DNA of 64,000 nt from Methylocaldum szegediense (GCF_949769195.1 NZ_OX458333.1:3816001-3880000), one strand, 5' to 3'; shown: positions 39,917-48,025, counted from the first letter of the stretch. The notes: a model not told the origin generated them from the letters alone. Translations and numbers: made by a program.

Positions 39917-39955
39917 CGCCGTCTCTCCTATCGGTCGTTGAGCCGTTCGGCCGGC

Positions 39956-40183
39956 TTACTGCTTTTGACCAGCAAGAAACTGAGCTGTTACCACAACCAC
40001 GGGCCTGTCCTGAAATTTCCCTGCAGTCGTCACCACACCATCCGGTTTGAGCCGCTCGTCGTTGCTCGTCAACGAGAGCCATGGCGATTCCTGCCTAGGA
40101 GTAAACGGGGTTGATACAGCCCGATCCGACCCTGTTACGCCACGGTGATAGAAGGCATCGGTGACAGCGACGATGACTGCCAT
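39956..40183 (-). CDS. uncertain small hypothetical protein
   Basis: A 75-codon frame upstream of and in the same direction as the small acidic protein, 39 bases away. The amino acid composition is plausible but no ribosome binding site is evident and no family is recognised. It may be spurious. Confidence 0.2.
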   Translation of the reverse strand: MAVIVAVTDAFYHRGVTGSDRAVSTPFTPRQESPWLSLTSNDERLKPDGVVTTAGKFQDRPVVVVTAQFLAGQKQ

Positions 40184-40411
40184 GGGGTGCTGTCGTGCTG
40201 GTAAACAAGAAGCCGACCTTGTTCACCAATTGCTCCTGAGACCACAACCGTCAGGTTAATCGCTGAACGGTTTATTAAGTGGTGGGCAATCCTTAGCCGG
40301 TTCGTGCCCTGAAGATCATTGCATTGCCTCCTCCCAAATATCCGGGCCGGTCTCTCTCAAGGAGCGCCGAGCGCGGGCCTGCTGAGCTTTTCGAGCGCGC
40401 AATTTTATCGA
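40184..40411. other. intergenic region between a hypothetical gene and rnz
   Basis: I see no supported gene or clear terminator in this stretch. Confidence 0.4.
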
Positions 40412-41410
40412 TCAGCCGCGAAACGCTTGCTCGAATTCTTCCCTAAGCTCGTATTCGCGGTCGTGGTAGATCGGCGAGAAATGAAACGGCACCGGGAATT
40501 TGACGGCGGCACGGCGAGCTAGGCTTCCTGCCTGGCGAGCGGTCAGGTGGTATTTCTGCGCGGCGCGTTCGGTAAGCGCGTCGCCGAACACCGCTTCGAT
40601 GAAAAACTGGTCGGCGCCCGTCGCCAAGCGAACGATGCGTTCGGCGTTGGCCTCGTGATATATGGCATCGGTCACGTAAGCGATTTTCTGTCCGGTGGAG
40701 ATGTGAGCGATGGTTCCAGCGAGATCGTCCAGGCAATACGTCATCTCGCCGCCCCCCTGACGCCTCGCGACGATCGGCGTATCACCGGGTAGGCCCGCGA
40801 GCACGGCGTGCTTGAAACCCTGAAGCCAAGGACCGGGCTCCAGCTTCATCTCGTTCAGGCGGTTCTTTCGGATATTGACGTGCAGCTTTTCTTGGAGCGC
40901 AAACGCGAGACACGGGATTTTGTGATCCAATAGGCTGAACCGCACCGTGAGATTTTCCTCGTCAAGCAGCACACAGTCGCGAATGGTCCATTCGTAGCCG
41001 TTTTCGCGGCGAAAGCCGCTTTGGCAACGGAAACGGGCGCTGCGCGCCTCGGTTTCGCTCAAAATCTCGGTCACGTCTAGGGTGAAATCGGTGTCGTAGT
41101 TTTCCACCAGATTCCAGGTATAACCCGCAAGCTTGGCTTCCACCTGACCGAGAAAACCGGCCGGCCCGAACAAACGGATGCGGATGTCGCGACCGAGGCA
41201 CAGGCGCAGCAGCCAATCGAACCCGAAGAAATGGTCCATGTGCGCATGGGAAACAAAGATGTCGCGTACCTTGAGGATTTTCCGCGTCGCCAGATTCCGC
41301 AAATCACCCAGATCGAACAGCAAGGCGCGCTTTTCGAATAAGAAATCTACATAAACCGCCGGATCGCCGAAAACATCGTTCACCAGCGCGGGGTGGAACA
41401 CAGGCTTCAT
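40412..41410 (-). CDS. rnz: ribonuclease Z-like metallo-beta-lactamase-fold nuclease
   Basis: A 332-residue MBL-fold protein with the Zn-binding motif SHAHMDHFFGFDWLL near residue 53, VTDAIYHEANAERI (Asp ligand and following His) and the C-terminal YHLTARQAGSLARRAAV plus HFSPIY, all typical of RNase Z/ElaC-type enzymes that trim tRNA 3' ends. The N-terminal part is less like E. coli ElaC, so it belongs to the wider RNase Z-like group. It is transcribed away from the defence region that follows. Confidence 0.85.
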   Translation of the reverse strand: MKPVFHPALVNDVFGDPAVYVDFLFEKRALLFDLGDLRNLATRKILKVRDIFVSHAHMDHFFGFDWLLRLCLGRDIRIRLFGPAGFLGQVEAKLAGYTWNLVENYDTDFTLDVTEILSETEARSARFRCQSGFRRENGYEWTIRDCVLLDEENLTVRFSLLDHKIPCLAFALQEKLHVNIRKNRLNEMKLEPGPWLQGFKHAVLAGLPGDTPIVARRQGGGEMTYCLDDLAGTIAHISTGQKIAYVTDAIYHEANAERIVRLATGADQFFIEAVFGDALTERAAQKYHLTARQAGSLARRAAVKFPVPFHFSPIYHDREYELREEFEQAFRG

Positions 41411-41620
41411 GGAAGTCTCTCTTTTTATAAACCCTAAATTCGGCTACGGCATGATGGGTTTAAGGCACGATATTTAGACTCACCGGTTCGACCTGTTTCA
41501 GCTCAGTATGTCATCTAAAAAGGGAGGCGTGCCAATAGAACATGCGTGAGGTCACGTACCAGTTCATGTAGGCTGACGATATATGCCCAGCAGTTCTATC
41601 GGAAACGGCGGACGGTTTAC

Positions 41621-41645
41621 ACATTTATGTACACTTATGTACATT
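41621..41645 (+). promoter_or_regulatory. tandem 10-bp repeats, likely antitoxin operator
   Basis: Just upstream of the Phd-type antitoxin, ACATTTATGT and ACACTTATGT follow directly upon each other, then ACATTT begins a partial third copy. The junctions form TGTACA palindromes. Ten-base spacing would place protein dimers on the same helical face. This suits autoregulation by Phd/YefM-type antitoxins, which bind palindromes upstream of their own operon. Confidence 0.55.
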
Positions 41646-41663
41646 TCCTGTTGGAGAATGCAT

Positions 41664-41885
41664 ATGCGTGAGACCACCTTTACCGAGCTTCGCAAACATG
41701 CCAAGGCGTTTTTCGACTTGGTCGAGGCAGGGGAAACCGTGCGCGTGCTACGCAACGGAAAACCCATCGCGGAGATCAATCCTATTCGTGCGGAGCTCCC
41801 TTCCTGGAAACGGCGCCCGGCGCGTCCGCTCGCCATCGGTGGCAAAGAGATCAGCCGGCTGATTCTAGACGAACGCGGTGAGTGA
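41664..41885 (+). CDS. Phd/YefM-type antitoxin
   Basis: A 73-residue protein opening with METTF-like MRETTFTELRKHAKAFFDLVEAGETVRVLRNGKPIAEI, the DNA-binding half of Phd/YefM antitoxins. The C-terminal tail (RLILDERGE) would wrap the toxin. A GGAG site seven bases upstream fixes the ATG at 41664. Its stop overlaps the ATG of the toxin gene (TGATG), so the two are translated together. Confidence 0.88.
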   Translation: MRETTFTELRKHAKAFFDLVEAGETVRVLRNGKPIAEINPIRAELPSWKRRPARPLAIGGKEISRLILDERGE

Positions 41886-42298
41886 TGCGCGTCTATTTCG
41901 ACTCCTCCGCCTTCGCCAAGCGGTATATCGACGAAGCGGGCACGGCGGAGGAACTGGCCTGGTGCGAGCGGGCGAGCGAACTGGCCCTTTCTGTCGTTGC
42001 CATTCCCGAACTGATTTCGGCCTTCTGCCGTCTACAACGAGAAGGACGCATCACCGAGACCCAATATCAGATCATCAAGAGCGATTTGATGGCAGATATC
42101 GCCGACGCTCTCATTTGCGACACCACGCCGCAGGTTGTCCAATACGCGGTAAAAACCCCCGAGTCCCACCTCCTGCGGGGCATGGATGCCATCCACCTGG
42201 GCGCTGCGCTGGCCTGCGCAGCCGAAGTCTTCGTTTCGGCCGACGCCCGCCAATGCCGCGCGGCTGAAGGTCTCGGCTTCCAGGTGGTGGCCTTGTGA
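41885..42298 (+). CDS. PIN-domain toxin, VapC type
   Basis: A 137-residue PIN-domain ribonuclease. The conserved acidic residues are seen in MRVYFDSSAFAKRYID (Asp near 6), AIPELISAFCRL (Glu near 42), LRGMDAIHLGAALA (Asp near 98) and FVSADARQCRAAEGLG (Asp near 118). This is the Mg-dependent catalytic set of VapC toxins, which cleave tRNA or rRNA. The partner is a Phd-type rather than VapB-type antitoxin, a pairing found in some genomes. It directly precedes the Argonaute operon, about 350 bases away. Confidence 0.9.
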   Translation: MRVYFDSSAFAKRYIDEAGTAEELAWCERASELALSVVAIPELISAFCRLQREGRITETQYQIIKSDLMADIADALICDTTPQVVQYAVKTPESHLLRGMDAIHLGAALACAAEVFVSADARQCRAAEGLGFQVVAL

Positions 42299-42648
42299 CG
42301 ATGTATTCTCGCGTTAGCCTCTAGTTCGACACCCTTGGCACGGAAGGCGGTCTGCGGCTTGCCCAACTTTTCCGAAACTGGCCTGCAAGCGCTTTTGCAG
42401 CTGCGGCACTCTGGCGATTTCACCGCGGGCCGGGGGCTGGTTCGTGCAGCCGCGCTGGCACGGAGCGTACCCCCAGAGAAGCTTCATGGTCTCGCTCACG
42501 AAGATTTCTGTCTCGATCGAGAATAGATGCGGAGCGAAAGCTACCCGTTCGAAACCTTGCGCGTACTCAAGAGCAACGAAAAAATTCGGCATTCCTCCTT
42601 GGCATCTGGTGCCCGAAACGTGGGATACGTTAATAGGGGCGAGATAAG
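42299..42648. other. leader region of the Argonaute operon with a possible 41-codon frame
   Basis: No gene of normal size is seen. A short frame from the ATG at 42527 ends at 42652, its stop TGA overlapping the GTG start of the SMEK-APAZ gene (GTGA). It may be a coupling leader peptide or chance. The promoter of the Argonaute operon should be here; no clear motif was found. Confidence 0.4.
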
Positions 42649-44100
42649 GTGAAACACCTCAATTTAATCGACGAATTCCGGACCCTTCTAGCGCAACTCC
42701 GCCGCGAAGTGGAATCGGCCAGCGCCATGCAGCTCTATGATACCCACAAGGTCGCCGAACAGGTAATCTGCGGTGTAATGCGCGAACTTTATGGGTTTAC
42801 CGGACTACGTAATTTGAATGCCGAGCACGGCAATTTTCCGGGTATCGATCTTGCTGATGATGTCGGTCGAATCGCAGTACAAGTGACAGCCACCCCGGAT
42901 CTCCCAAAGATAAAAGACACTCTGAAGACGTTTTTGAAGCACGGCTTACACGAGCGTTACGACCGCCTCATCGTTTATATCCTCACAGTCAAGCAAGACG
43001 GCTATTCGCAATCAGCCATTGATGCAATCACAAATGGCTATTTCTCTTTTTCAGCAGATACCGACATAGTTGACTATCGTGATCTGTGCGGGCGCGTACC
43101 GTTCGCTTCGCCTGCACAATTGCAGGCAGCAATAAACGTTCTCAAGACTTATCTTCGAGGAATTCCGGTTGGACTGGCTGATGAGGATATCGACCCGCCA
43201 GCAGAACCTTCGGAGGTACTGATCGGGAACCTCGTGGAACTTTATTTCCCCAACGTGATTTACGTCGCCCAGGTCGCTAACGAAATCATGGAGAAACATA
43301 GAAAGGGGAGATCGCGCAACCTAAGGCAAACCGTTGGTGAGTTTTGCCGGCAAGCGATGACACCAGTCCCATCCACCTATGTAACCTACAATGACATCTT
43401 AATTACGTTTTTTGACCTGAATACTGCCGATCACCCTTATCGATCCGTAATCGAAGAGGGGACTGCCGAGAAAATATCTGCCCGAGAATTCTGGGGAATC
43501 GACGAAAACCACGAAAGAGTGTTCAAATCGCTGCTGCGTTTTTCACTGCAGCACAGACTCTACTCAGAGCGGGTCGCATGGTACAACGACGAAAAGCTGT
43601 TCGTATTTTTGCCACGCAATGCGGATGATGATGTGCGTGAGGAGATGTGGCAAGGTAACAGGCATTCCACTCGCAAGGTATTCGAACGGAAATATGGTGA
43701 GAAGAATACCTCTATCGTACTGATGCAAAAACACCTGGCATTTTCTGTGGATTTCCACCGCTTGGCCTCCGATTGGCTGATGTCAATCACGCCGACGTGG
43801 TTCTTTAGTTACGGCAAGGACTTCAAGAAATCGGGTTACGGCAACATCAATCTAGGTTGGCTCAAACGCAAAGAGAACAATCGTGCCGTACTGAATCACT
43901 TTCGTTTTCTTGTTGAGTGGTTGAAGTCTATCGACACGGATGACCTTTTCTCGGAAAGAGGCAAGCGCGATTCCTTTCTGTCATTCGGGGACTGCGTCGC
44001 CTTAAAGGGCGCCCCCTTCTTGGACGAAACGCTCTGGGAGCCGCTTCCCGACGAATCAGAGCACGATGATCCGCCTTCTATACAAAAGCTGTTCGGTTAA
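42649..44100 (+). CDS. SMEK-domain (nuclease-like) protein with APAZ-like C terminus, partner of short Argonaute
   Basis: A 483-residue protein that seems to be the effector subunit of a short Argonaute system. Residues 1 to about 150 match the SMEK domain, a restriction-endonuclease-like fold of bacterial conflict systems: GLRNLNAEH, then NFPGIDLADDVGRIAVQVTA, and LIVYILTVK. The nuclease core appears as an Asp in PGIDLAD (D67) and Q-x-T in AVQVT (78-80), in place of the canonical E-x-K. Residues about 190-460 resemble APAZ, the Argonaute-binding region of SPARTA-type partners: KHLAFSVDFHRLASDWLMSITPTWFF near 360 and WLKRKENNRAVLNHFRFLVEWL near 404. The start is a GTG. The stop directly abuts the Argonaute start. 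The APAZ call rests on pattern memory. Confidence 0.72.
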   Translation: MKHLNLIDEFRTLLAQLRREVESASAMQLYDTHKVAEQVICGVMRELYGFTGLRNLNAEHGNFPGIDLADDVGRIAVQVTATPDLPKIKDTLKTFLKHGLHERYDRLIVYILTVKQDGYSQSAIDAITNGYFSFSADTDIVDYRDLCGRVPFASPAQLQAAINVLKTYLRGIPVGLADEDIDPPAEPSEVLIGNLVELYFPNVIYVAQVANEIMEKHRKGRSRNLRQTVGEFCRQAMTPVPSTYVTYNDILITFFDLNTADHPYRSVIEEGTAEKISAREFWGIDENHERVFKSLLRFSLQHRLYSERVAWYNDEKLFVFLPRNADDDVREEMWQGNRHSTRKVFERKYGEKNTSIVLMQKHLAFSVDFHRLASDWLMSITPTWFFSYGKDFKKSGYGNINLGWLKRKENNRAVLNHFRFLVEWLKSIDTDDLFSERGKRDSFLSFGDCVALKGAPFLDETLWEPLPDESEHDDPPSIQKLFG

Positions 44101-45522
44101 ATGAAGCTGTTGTTCATTAAAGAGCCGCGTCTGCAATTCGCCGAAGGCGAGCATGTGTGCCCGCGCAGAGGCATTTCCACCTATGGCGTCTATGACAAGC
44201 ACTCCCAGACGAGACGCACGCGCATCCATCTCGGAGTAGTCGGCACGCCGCATGACTTGGAAGTGATGGCGCATTGGCTTCACAGAATGGAAACACCTAT
44301 CGCCGGTTCCGCCGACGAGCGCAAGACCAATCGCTCTCTCGGATTCTGCGGATTTAATGAAGACATGGGCTTTCACGCGAAGCTGATTTTCAACCAGGAC
44401 TTACAGAGACCGCTCCGCAAGACGGATATCGAAGAGATCTGCCGAATCAAAGATCGTACCGATCGGATCGAGAAAGCACTCAAGCTCTATTATGAAGAAG
44501 TCAAGTTCCTGGCGCAGAACAGGCCAGTCGATGTGATTACCTGCGTGCTGCCGAAAAACCTATACGATTCCGTCAGCAAAGACTCCCCCCAGGAAGAAGA
44601 GGAGCAGCTTGAGACCAGTATATCTATTCCCGTTGAATTGAATTTCCGCAGGGCATTGAAGGCGAAGACCATGCACCTCGGGAAACCGTTGCAACTCATT
44701 CGTGCGTCGTCCCTCGACTCAAATGGGCCAGGTCTGCAAGACGATGCGACTAAAGCTTGGAATCTCGCCACAGCACTCTATTACAAGGCGGGTGCAACAA
44801 ATCCGTGGCGCTTAGCAAGCGAAGCTACGCGCCCACAATCCTGCGCATTGGGTGTGGCATTTTACCGTAGTCGCGACAAGACGACGCTGAACACGAGTTT
44901 GGCACAGATCTTTGATGAATTGGGGAACGGACTAATACTTCGTGGAACACCTGTACATCTCGATAAGGAAGACAGAATACCGCGGCTCACCGACGAGCAA
45001 GCTTTTACCTTATTCCGAGAGGCGCTAGACGAATATTGGAATGCTTTACGCAATTATCCTGCCAGAGTAGTTATCCATAAGTCGTCGAACTTCACTGACA
45101 CTGAGATCGATGGGTTTACACAAGCGGCTAAAGAACTCCGTATCGACACCGTCGACTTTGTTACCATTCTGGATTCCAAGTTCCGGCTATTTCGCAACGG
45201 AAACTATCCACGGTATCGTGGGACATGTCTCAAAATCGATGAAGGCAGGCATGTGCTCTACACGCGCGGTTCGGTTTGGTATTACCGCATGTATCCGGGA
45301 CTGTACGTGCCTCAACCCCTTGAGCTTCGGGTGGTCCACTCGGAACAATCATCCGAGTTCCTGGCAAAAGAAGTCATGGGCTTGACAAAAATGAACTGGA
45401 ATAACACTCAGTTTGACGGCAAATATCCGATCACGCTCAGCTGCGCAAGAAAAGTTGGCGAAATCTTGAAATACCTGGACGATAACGACAAACCGCAGAT
45501 TCGCTATGGCTATTATATGTAG
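44101..45522 (+). CDS. short prokaryotic Argonaute (MID-PIWI, catalytically inactive)
   Basis: A 473-residue protein with the layout of short pAgos. The N terminus (FIKEPRLQFAEGEHVCPRRGISTYG) is the usual opening. The MID domain spans about 100-240, with QLIRASSL and AWNLATALYYKAGATNPWRLA, the guide 5'-phosphate region. The PIWI domain covers about 245-473: ALGVAFYRSRD, VVIHKSSNFTDTEIDGF, LYTRGSVWYYRMYPGLYVPQPLELR and MGLTKMNWNNTQFDGKYPITLSCARKVGEIL. Of the catalytic DEDX tetrad, the first Asp is replaced (GVAFY), the second Asp reads HKSS and the last residue is a Ser-Cys run, so target cleavage is not expected. It should bind a guide and pass an activation signal to the SMEK-APAZ partner. 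Confidence 0.88.
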   Translation: MKLLFIKEPRLQFAEGEHVCPRRGISTYGVYDKHSQTRRTRIHLGVVGTPHDLEVMAHWLHRMETPIAGSADERKTNRSLGFCGFNEDMGFHAKLIFNQDLQRPLRKTDIEEICRIKDRTDRIEKALKLYYEEVKFLAQNRPVDVITCVLPKNLYDSVSKDSPQEEEEQLETSISIPVELNFRRALKAKTMHLGKPLQLIRASSLDSNGPGLQDDATKAWNLATALYYKAGATNPWRLASEATRPQSCALGVAFYRSRDKTTLNTSLAQIFDELGNGLILRGTPVHLDKEDRIPRLTDEQAFTLFREALDEYWNALRNYPARVVIHKSSNFTDTEIDGFTQAAKELRIDTVDFVTILDSKFRLFRNGNYPRYRGTCLKIDEGRHVLYTRGSVWYYRMYPGLYVPQPLELRVVHSEQSSEFLAKEVMGLTKMNWNNTQFDGKYPITLSCARKVGEILKYLDDNDKPQIRYGYYM

Positions 45523-45828
45523 GAGGGATTGAAAGCACGAAACATACCGCGAGTCGGAAAACGCAATAAATCCCCGTCGCATATACCACGCCATTTGGCG
45601 CAAGTCTAAGAGTGTCGCGGCCGGAACGCGCGATTGGAACCCTTGGTCTACCTAAACAGGTATCAATGGGATCGGCCAAGAGCAATTTCTTGTTTGATAC
45701 GCCGGATATTTACAGCCGACAGCAGCCCAGTTCCTAAGCATTTTCACAGAAATCGACCGCTCCTCGTCGATAGAAGCATAATGATCCCGTGCGGGATTTT
45801 AGATTCGCGACTTCAGTATTTCTAAACG
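45523..45828. other. spacer after the Argonaute operon
   Basis: About 300 bases with no gene, clear hairpin or attachment site that I can point to. It separates the defence patch from yigZ. Confidence 0.4.
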
Positions 45829-46395
45829 ATGTATCTCATTGAAAAAGGATCGGAATCGAGCTTCACCGTCAATCATTCACGCTTCATCGGCTACGCCTTG
45901 CCGTGTGCGGACGAATCGCAGTTGAGGGTGCGGCTGGCTGAGATTGCGTCGACACATCCGAACGCACACCACCTCGCCTTTGCCTACCGGATCAAGACCG
46001 AGCACGGCATCATCGCCCATTTCAGCGATGCCGGTGAACCGAGCGGGACGGCGGGCAAACCGATACTCGCGCATATTTCCGGTTTTGATGTCGTCAACGC
46101 TCTGGTTGCGGTCGTCCGTTACTTCGGCGGCGTGAAGTTGGGGGCAGGGGGATTGGTTCGCGCTTATGGCGGGACCGCAAAAATGGCTTTGGAAAGCGCT
46201 TCCCTGATACCGTATGTCGAATATGCCGAAGTCAGACTGACCATTGATTATCCGAAGTTTCAAGCTCTGACTTATCGGGTGGAAAAAGCGGGCGGCGAGA
46301 TCGTGTCGCGCGCGTTCGGTGAGCGAATAGACCTGATTGTACGGGTGCCGGCATCCGAAGCGCCGGCCATCGCTCGGCAGTTTGATGATTCATAA
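45829..46395 (+). CDS. yigZ: YigZ/IMPACT family protein
   Basis: A 188-residue protein of the UPF0029/IMPACT family. The N-terminal domain is diagnostic: FTVNHSRFIGYALPC, HPNAHHLAFAYRI, FSDAGEPSGTAGKPIL and VVRYFGGVKLGAGGLVRAYGGTAKMALESA. The C-terminal ferredoxin-like domain follows. YigZ is a proposed ribosome- or tRNA-related protein of unsettled function. It is followed after 11 bases by a CoA-binding protein gene. Confidence 0.93.
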   Translation: MYLIEKGSESSFTVNHSRFIGYALPCADESQLRVRLAEIASTHPNAHHLAFAYRIKTEHGIIAHFSDAGEPSGTAGKPILAHISGFDVVNALVAVVRYFGGVKLGAGGLVRAYGGTAKMALESASLIPYVEYAEVRLTIDYPKFQALTYRVEKAGGEIVSRAFGERIDLIVRVPASEAPAIARQFDDS

Positions 46396-46406
46396 GCTTC
46401 AGTGAA

Positions 46407-46823
46407 ATGACCGTTTTGTCGCCCGATACTGTACTGAGCATTTTGAGTGCCCCGAATACTGTGATCGCGGTGGTTGGCGCGACGGACAATCAACGGAAAT
46501 TCGGCTACGCCATCTACCGTGATCTCAAGCGCAAGGGGTACAAAGCCTATGCAGTCAACCCAAATCGCACCTCGGTCGACGGCGACCCAGCTTATCCGGA
46601 CCTTGCGCGACTTCACGGCAAACCGGATCTGGTCAATTTCGTCGTTCCGCCCGAGGTGACCTTGTCCGTGTTGAAACAGTGTCTCGATCTGGGACTGAAA
46701 AACGTCTGGCTGCAACCCGGAGCGGAAAGCCCGGAAGTGCTGGAATTTCTCTCAGCCCACGGATTCAACTATCTTGTCAACACCTGCATCATGGTGGAGA
46801 GCCGAATCAAGCGCTTGACCTAA
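46407..46823 (+). CDS. CoA-binding domain protein (YccU-like)
   Basis: A 138-residue Rossmann-fold protein of the CoA-binding family: NTVIAVVGATDNQRKFGYAIYRDLKRKGYKAYAVNPN, then GDPAYPDLARLHGKPDLVNFVVPPEVTLSVLKQCLDLGLKNVWLQPGAESPEVLEFL and NTCIMVESRI, as in YccU-type single-domain members. The reaction is unknown. It is likely co-transcribed with yigZ. Confidence 0.9.
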   Translation: MTVLSPDTVLSILSAPNTVIAVVGATDNQRKFGYAIYRDLKRKGYKAYAVNPNRTSVDGDPAYPDLARLHGKPDLVNFVVPPEVTLSVLKQCLDLGLKNVWLQPGAESPEVLEFLSAHGFNYLVNTCIMVESRIKRLT

Positions 46824-46966
46824 ATCCACTTGTGTCGTGCCACACTGGGCAACCTAGCGTTCTTAGTAAATTTCCCTAGAGACGGGAAAACCCTCCATGT
46901 GTTAACAATGAATTTCCCGGCCAAACCGGAAACAAGGAACGAACTTTGGTGCAAAGGAGGCCCGCC

Positions 46967-47371
46967 ATGCCCTCGAAACTTCCACTTTGCCTATTCGTAG
47001 GCGCATTCACTTCGTCGCTAAGCCTGAATCCGGCTATCGCCGCTAGCAATCTCTCGGGCACGGCCACCTATGTCAGGGCCGATTCTCAGAACCGCACCAT
47101 GAACGGCGATATCATCGAACTCGTCAGAGAAGTAGCCGGTCGGGAGGGCAGCGAAAACGGAAAGTCGGGTACCGGTAAGCTCAAGAACGGCGAACGCCGC
47201 ATGCAGGAAGAGATGAAACGCCGGGGTACGGAAGAGATGAAACGCCGCGGCACCGAAAGCACGCCCTCCAAAAAAGGCCCACGAGGAACTCCCGAAGGCC
47301 GGACGCCGGCCCCGGAAGAGCCGGTGACGCCTGAAGATATGCCCAAACCGGATACGGGTGGCTTCGAATGA
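46967..47371 (+). CDS. secreted hypothetical protein with an 8-residue tandem repeat
   Basis: A 134-residue protein with a signal peptide (cleavage near AIA-ASN) and a basic, Pro/Gly-rich C-terminal tail. The tail contains a near-perfect tandem repeat, EEMKRRGT twice, from a 24-base repeat at 47207-47254. An AAGGAGG site precedes the ATG at 46967. No family recognised. It is the first of a run of small exported proteins leading to the SmbP paralogues. Confidence 0.6.
   Translation: MPSKLPLCLFVGAFTSSLSLNPAIAASNLSGTATYVRADSQNRTMNGDIIELVREVAGREGSENGKSGTGKLKNGERRMQEEMKRRGTEEMKRRGTESTPSKKGPRGTPEGRTPAPEEPVTPEDMPKPDTGGFE
47207..47254 (+). repeat. 24-bp tandem repeat inside a secreted-protein gene
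   Basis: Two adjacent 24-base units beginning GAAGAGATGAAACGCCG differ at only three positions. Being a multiple of three they keep the frame and encode EEMKRRGT twice. Such units can expand or contract by slippage. Confidence 0.85.
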
Positions 47372-47507
47372 GCCTGTAACCGCTTTCGTGACGGGAAAGC
47401 GACGGGCGAAATGAGGCGCTCCCTAGCCAAGAACAGAGGACACCCCTGACCGTTGCCCGCTACCACACCAACTGAGCGGGTCGAACGGCTTTCACAGAGG
47501 GACAACG

Positions 47508-47711
47508 ATGCACCGTAAATTCTTGCTTTGTCTGCTTGCGAGCCTATTCGCGCAGACGCTGCATTTGGCCATGGCCGCTGGCAACTTTGGAGACACCCCG
47601 CGTGATTACGCGCAGTCGCAAACCGAAACCGGCCAAAGCGGAACGGGCGTTCGCGGGACGACCGGTGAGGACACAGGAGGCGGTCAGCCTTATACCGGGG
47701 TGCCGGTATGA
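47508..47711 (+). CDS. small secreted protein upstream of smbP
   Basis: A 67-residue protein consisting of a signal peptide (LLCLLASLFAQTLHLAMA-AGN) and a short Gly/Thr-rich mature part of about 43 residues. Its stop overlaps the next gene's ATG by four bases (ATGA), which argues that it is translated. No family recognised. Confidence 0.55.
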   Translation: MHRKFLLCLLASLFAQTLHLAMAAGNFGDTPRDYAQSQTETGQSGTGVRGTTGEDTGGGQPYTGVPV

Positions 47712-48025
47712 TCGGAACCGGTGGAAAGGGTAAAGTGGAAACACCGGCACAGGGTGGCACGGAGGCTCATGTCGAAGAAGCAATCAAGCACGCCAAAGCC
47801 GCCGTCGATAGCGGCAAAAAGGGCGATGCCGAAGGTGTCGCCAAACACGCAGGCGCAGCAAAGCCTCATGTCGAAGCCGCCATTCAGCAGAACCCCAATG
47901 AACATCTGACCGCCGCGATGAAAAGCCTGGACAGCGCAATCGAGCACAGCCGCATGGGGCATGCCGATATGGCGGGGCAGGCTGCAGAAGAGGCGGTATC
48001 CCATCTCAAAAAGGCAAAGGAATAA
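47708..48025 (+). CDS. smbP: small metal-binding protein, SmbP-like
   Basis: A 105-residue protein of the SmbP family, first found in Nitrosomonas, which binds copper and other divalent metals with a His-rich helical bundle. Heptad-like helices carry regularly spaced histidines: EAHVEEAIKHAKAAVDSGKKGD, GVAKHAGAAKPHVEAAI and SAIEHSRMGHADMAGQAAEEAVSHL. This copy has no signal peptide of its own; the overlapping upstream gene starts with one, so an ancestral frameshift splitting one secreted precursor is possible. Confidence 0.8.
   Translation: MIGTGGKGKVETPAQGGTEAHVEEAIKHAKAAVDSGKKGDAEGVAKHAGAAKPHVEAAIQQNPNEHLTAAMKSLDSAIEHSRMGHADMAGQAAEEAVSHLKKAKE

Noticed and set aside
44101-45522. Long catalytic Argonaute
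   Set aside because: The protein is only 473 residues, lacks N and PAZ domains and lacks the DEDX catalytic residues, so it belongs to the short inactive group.
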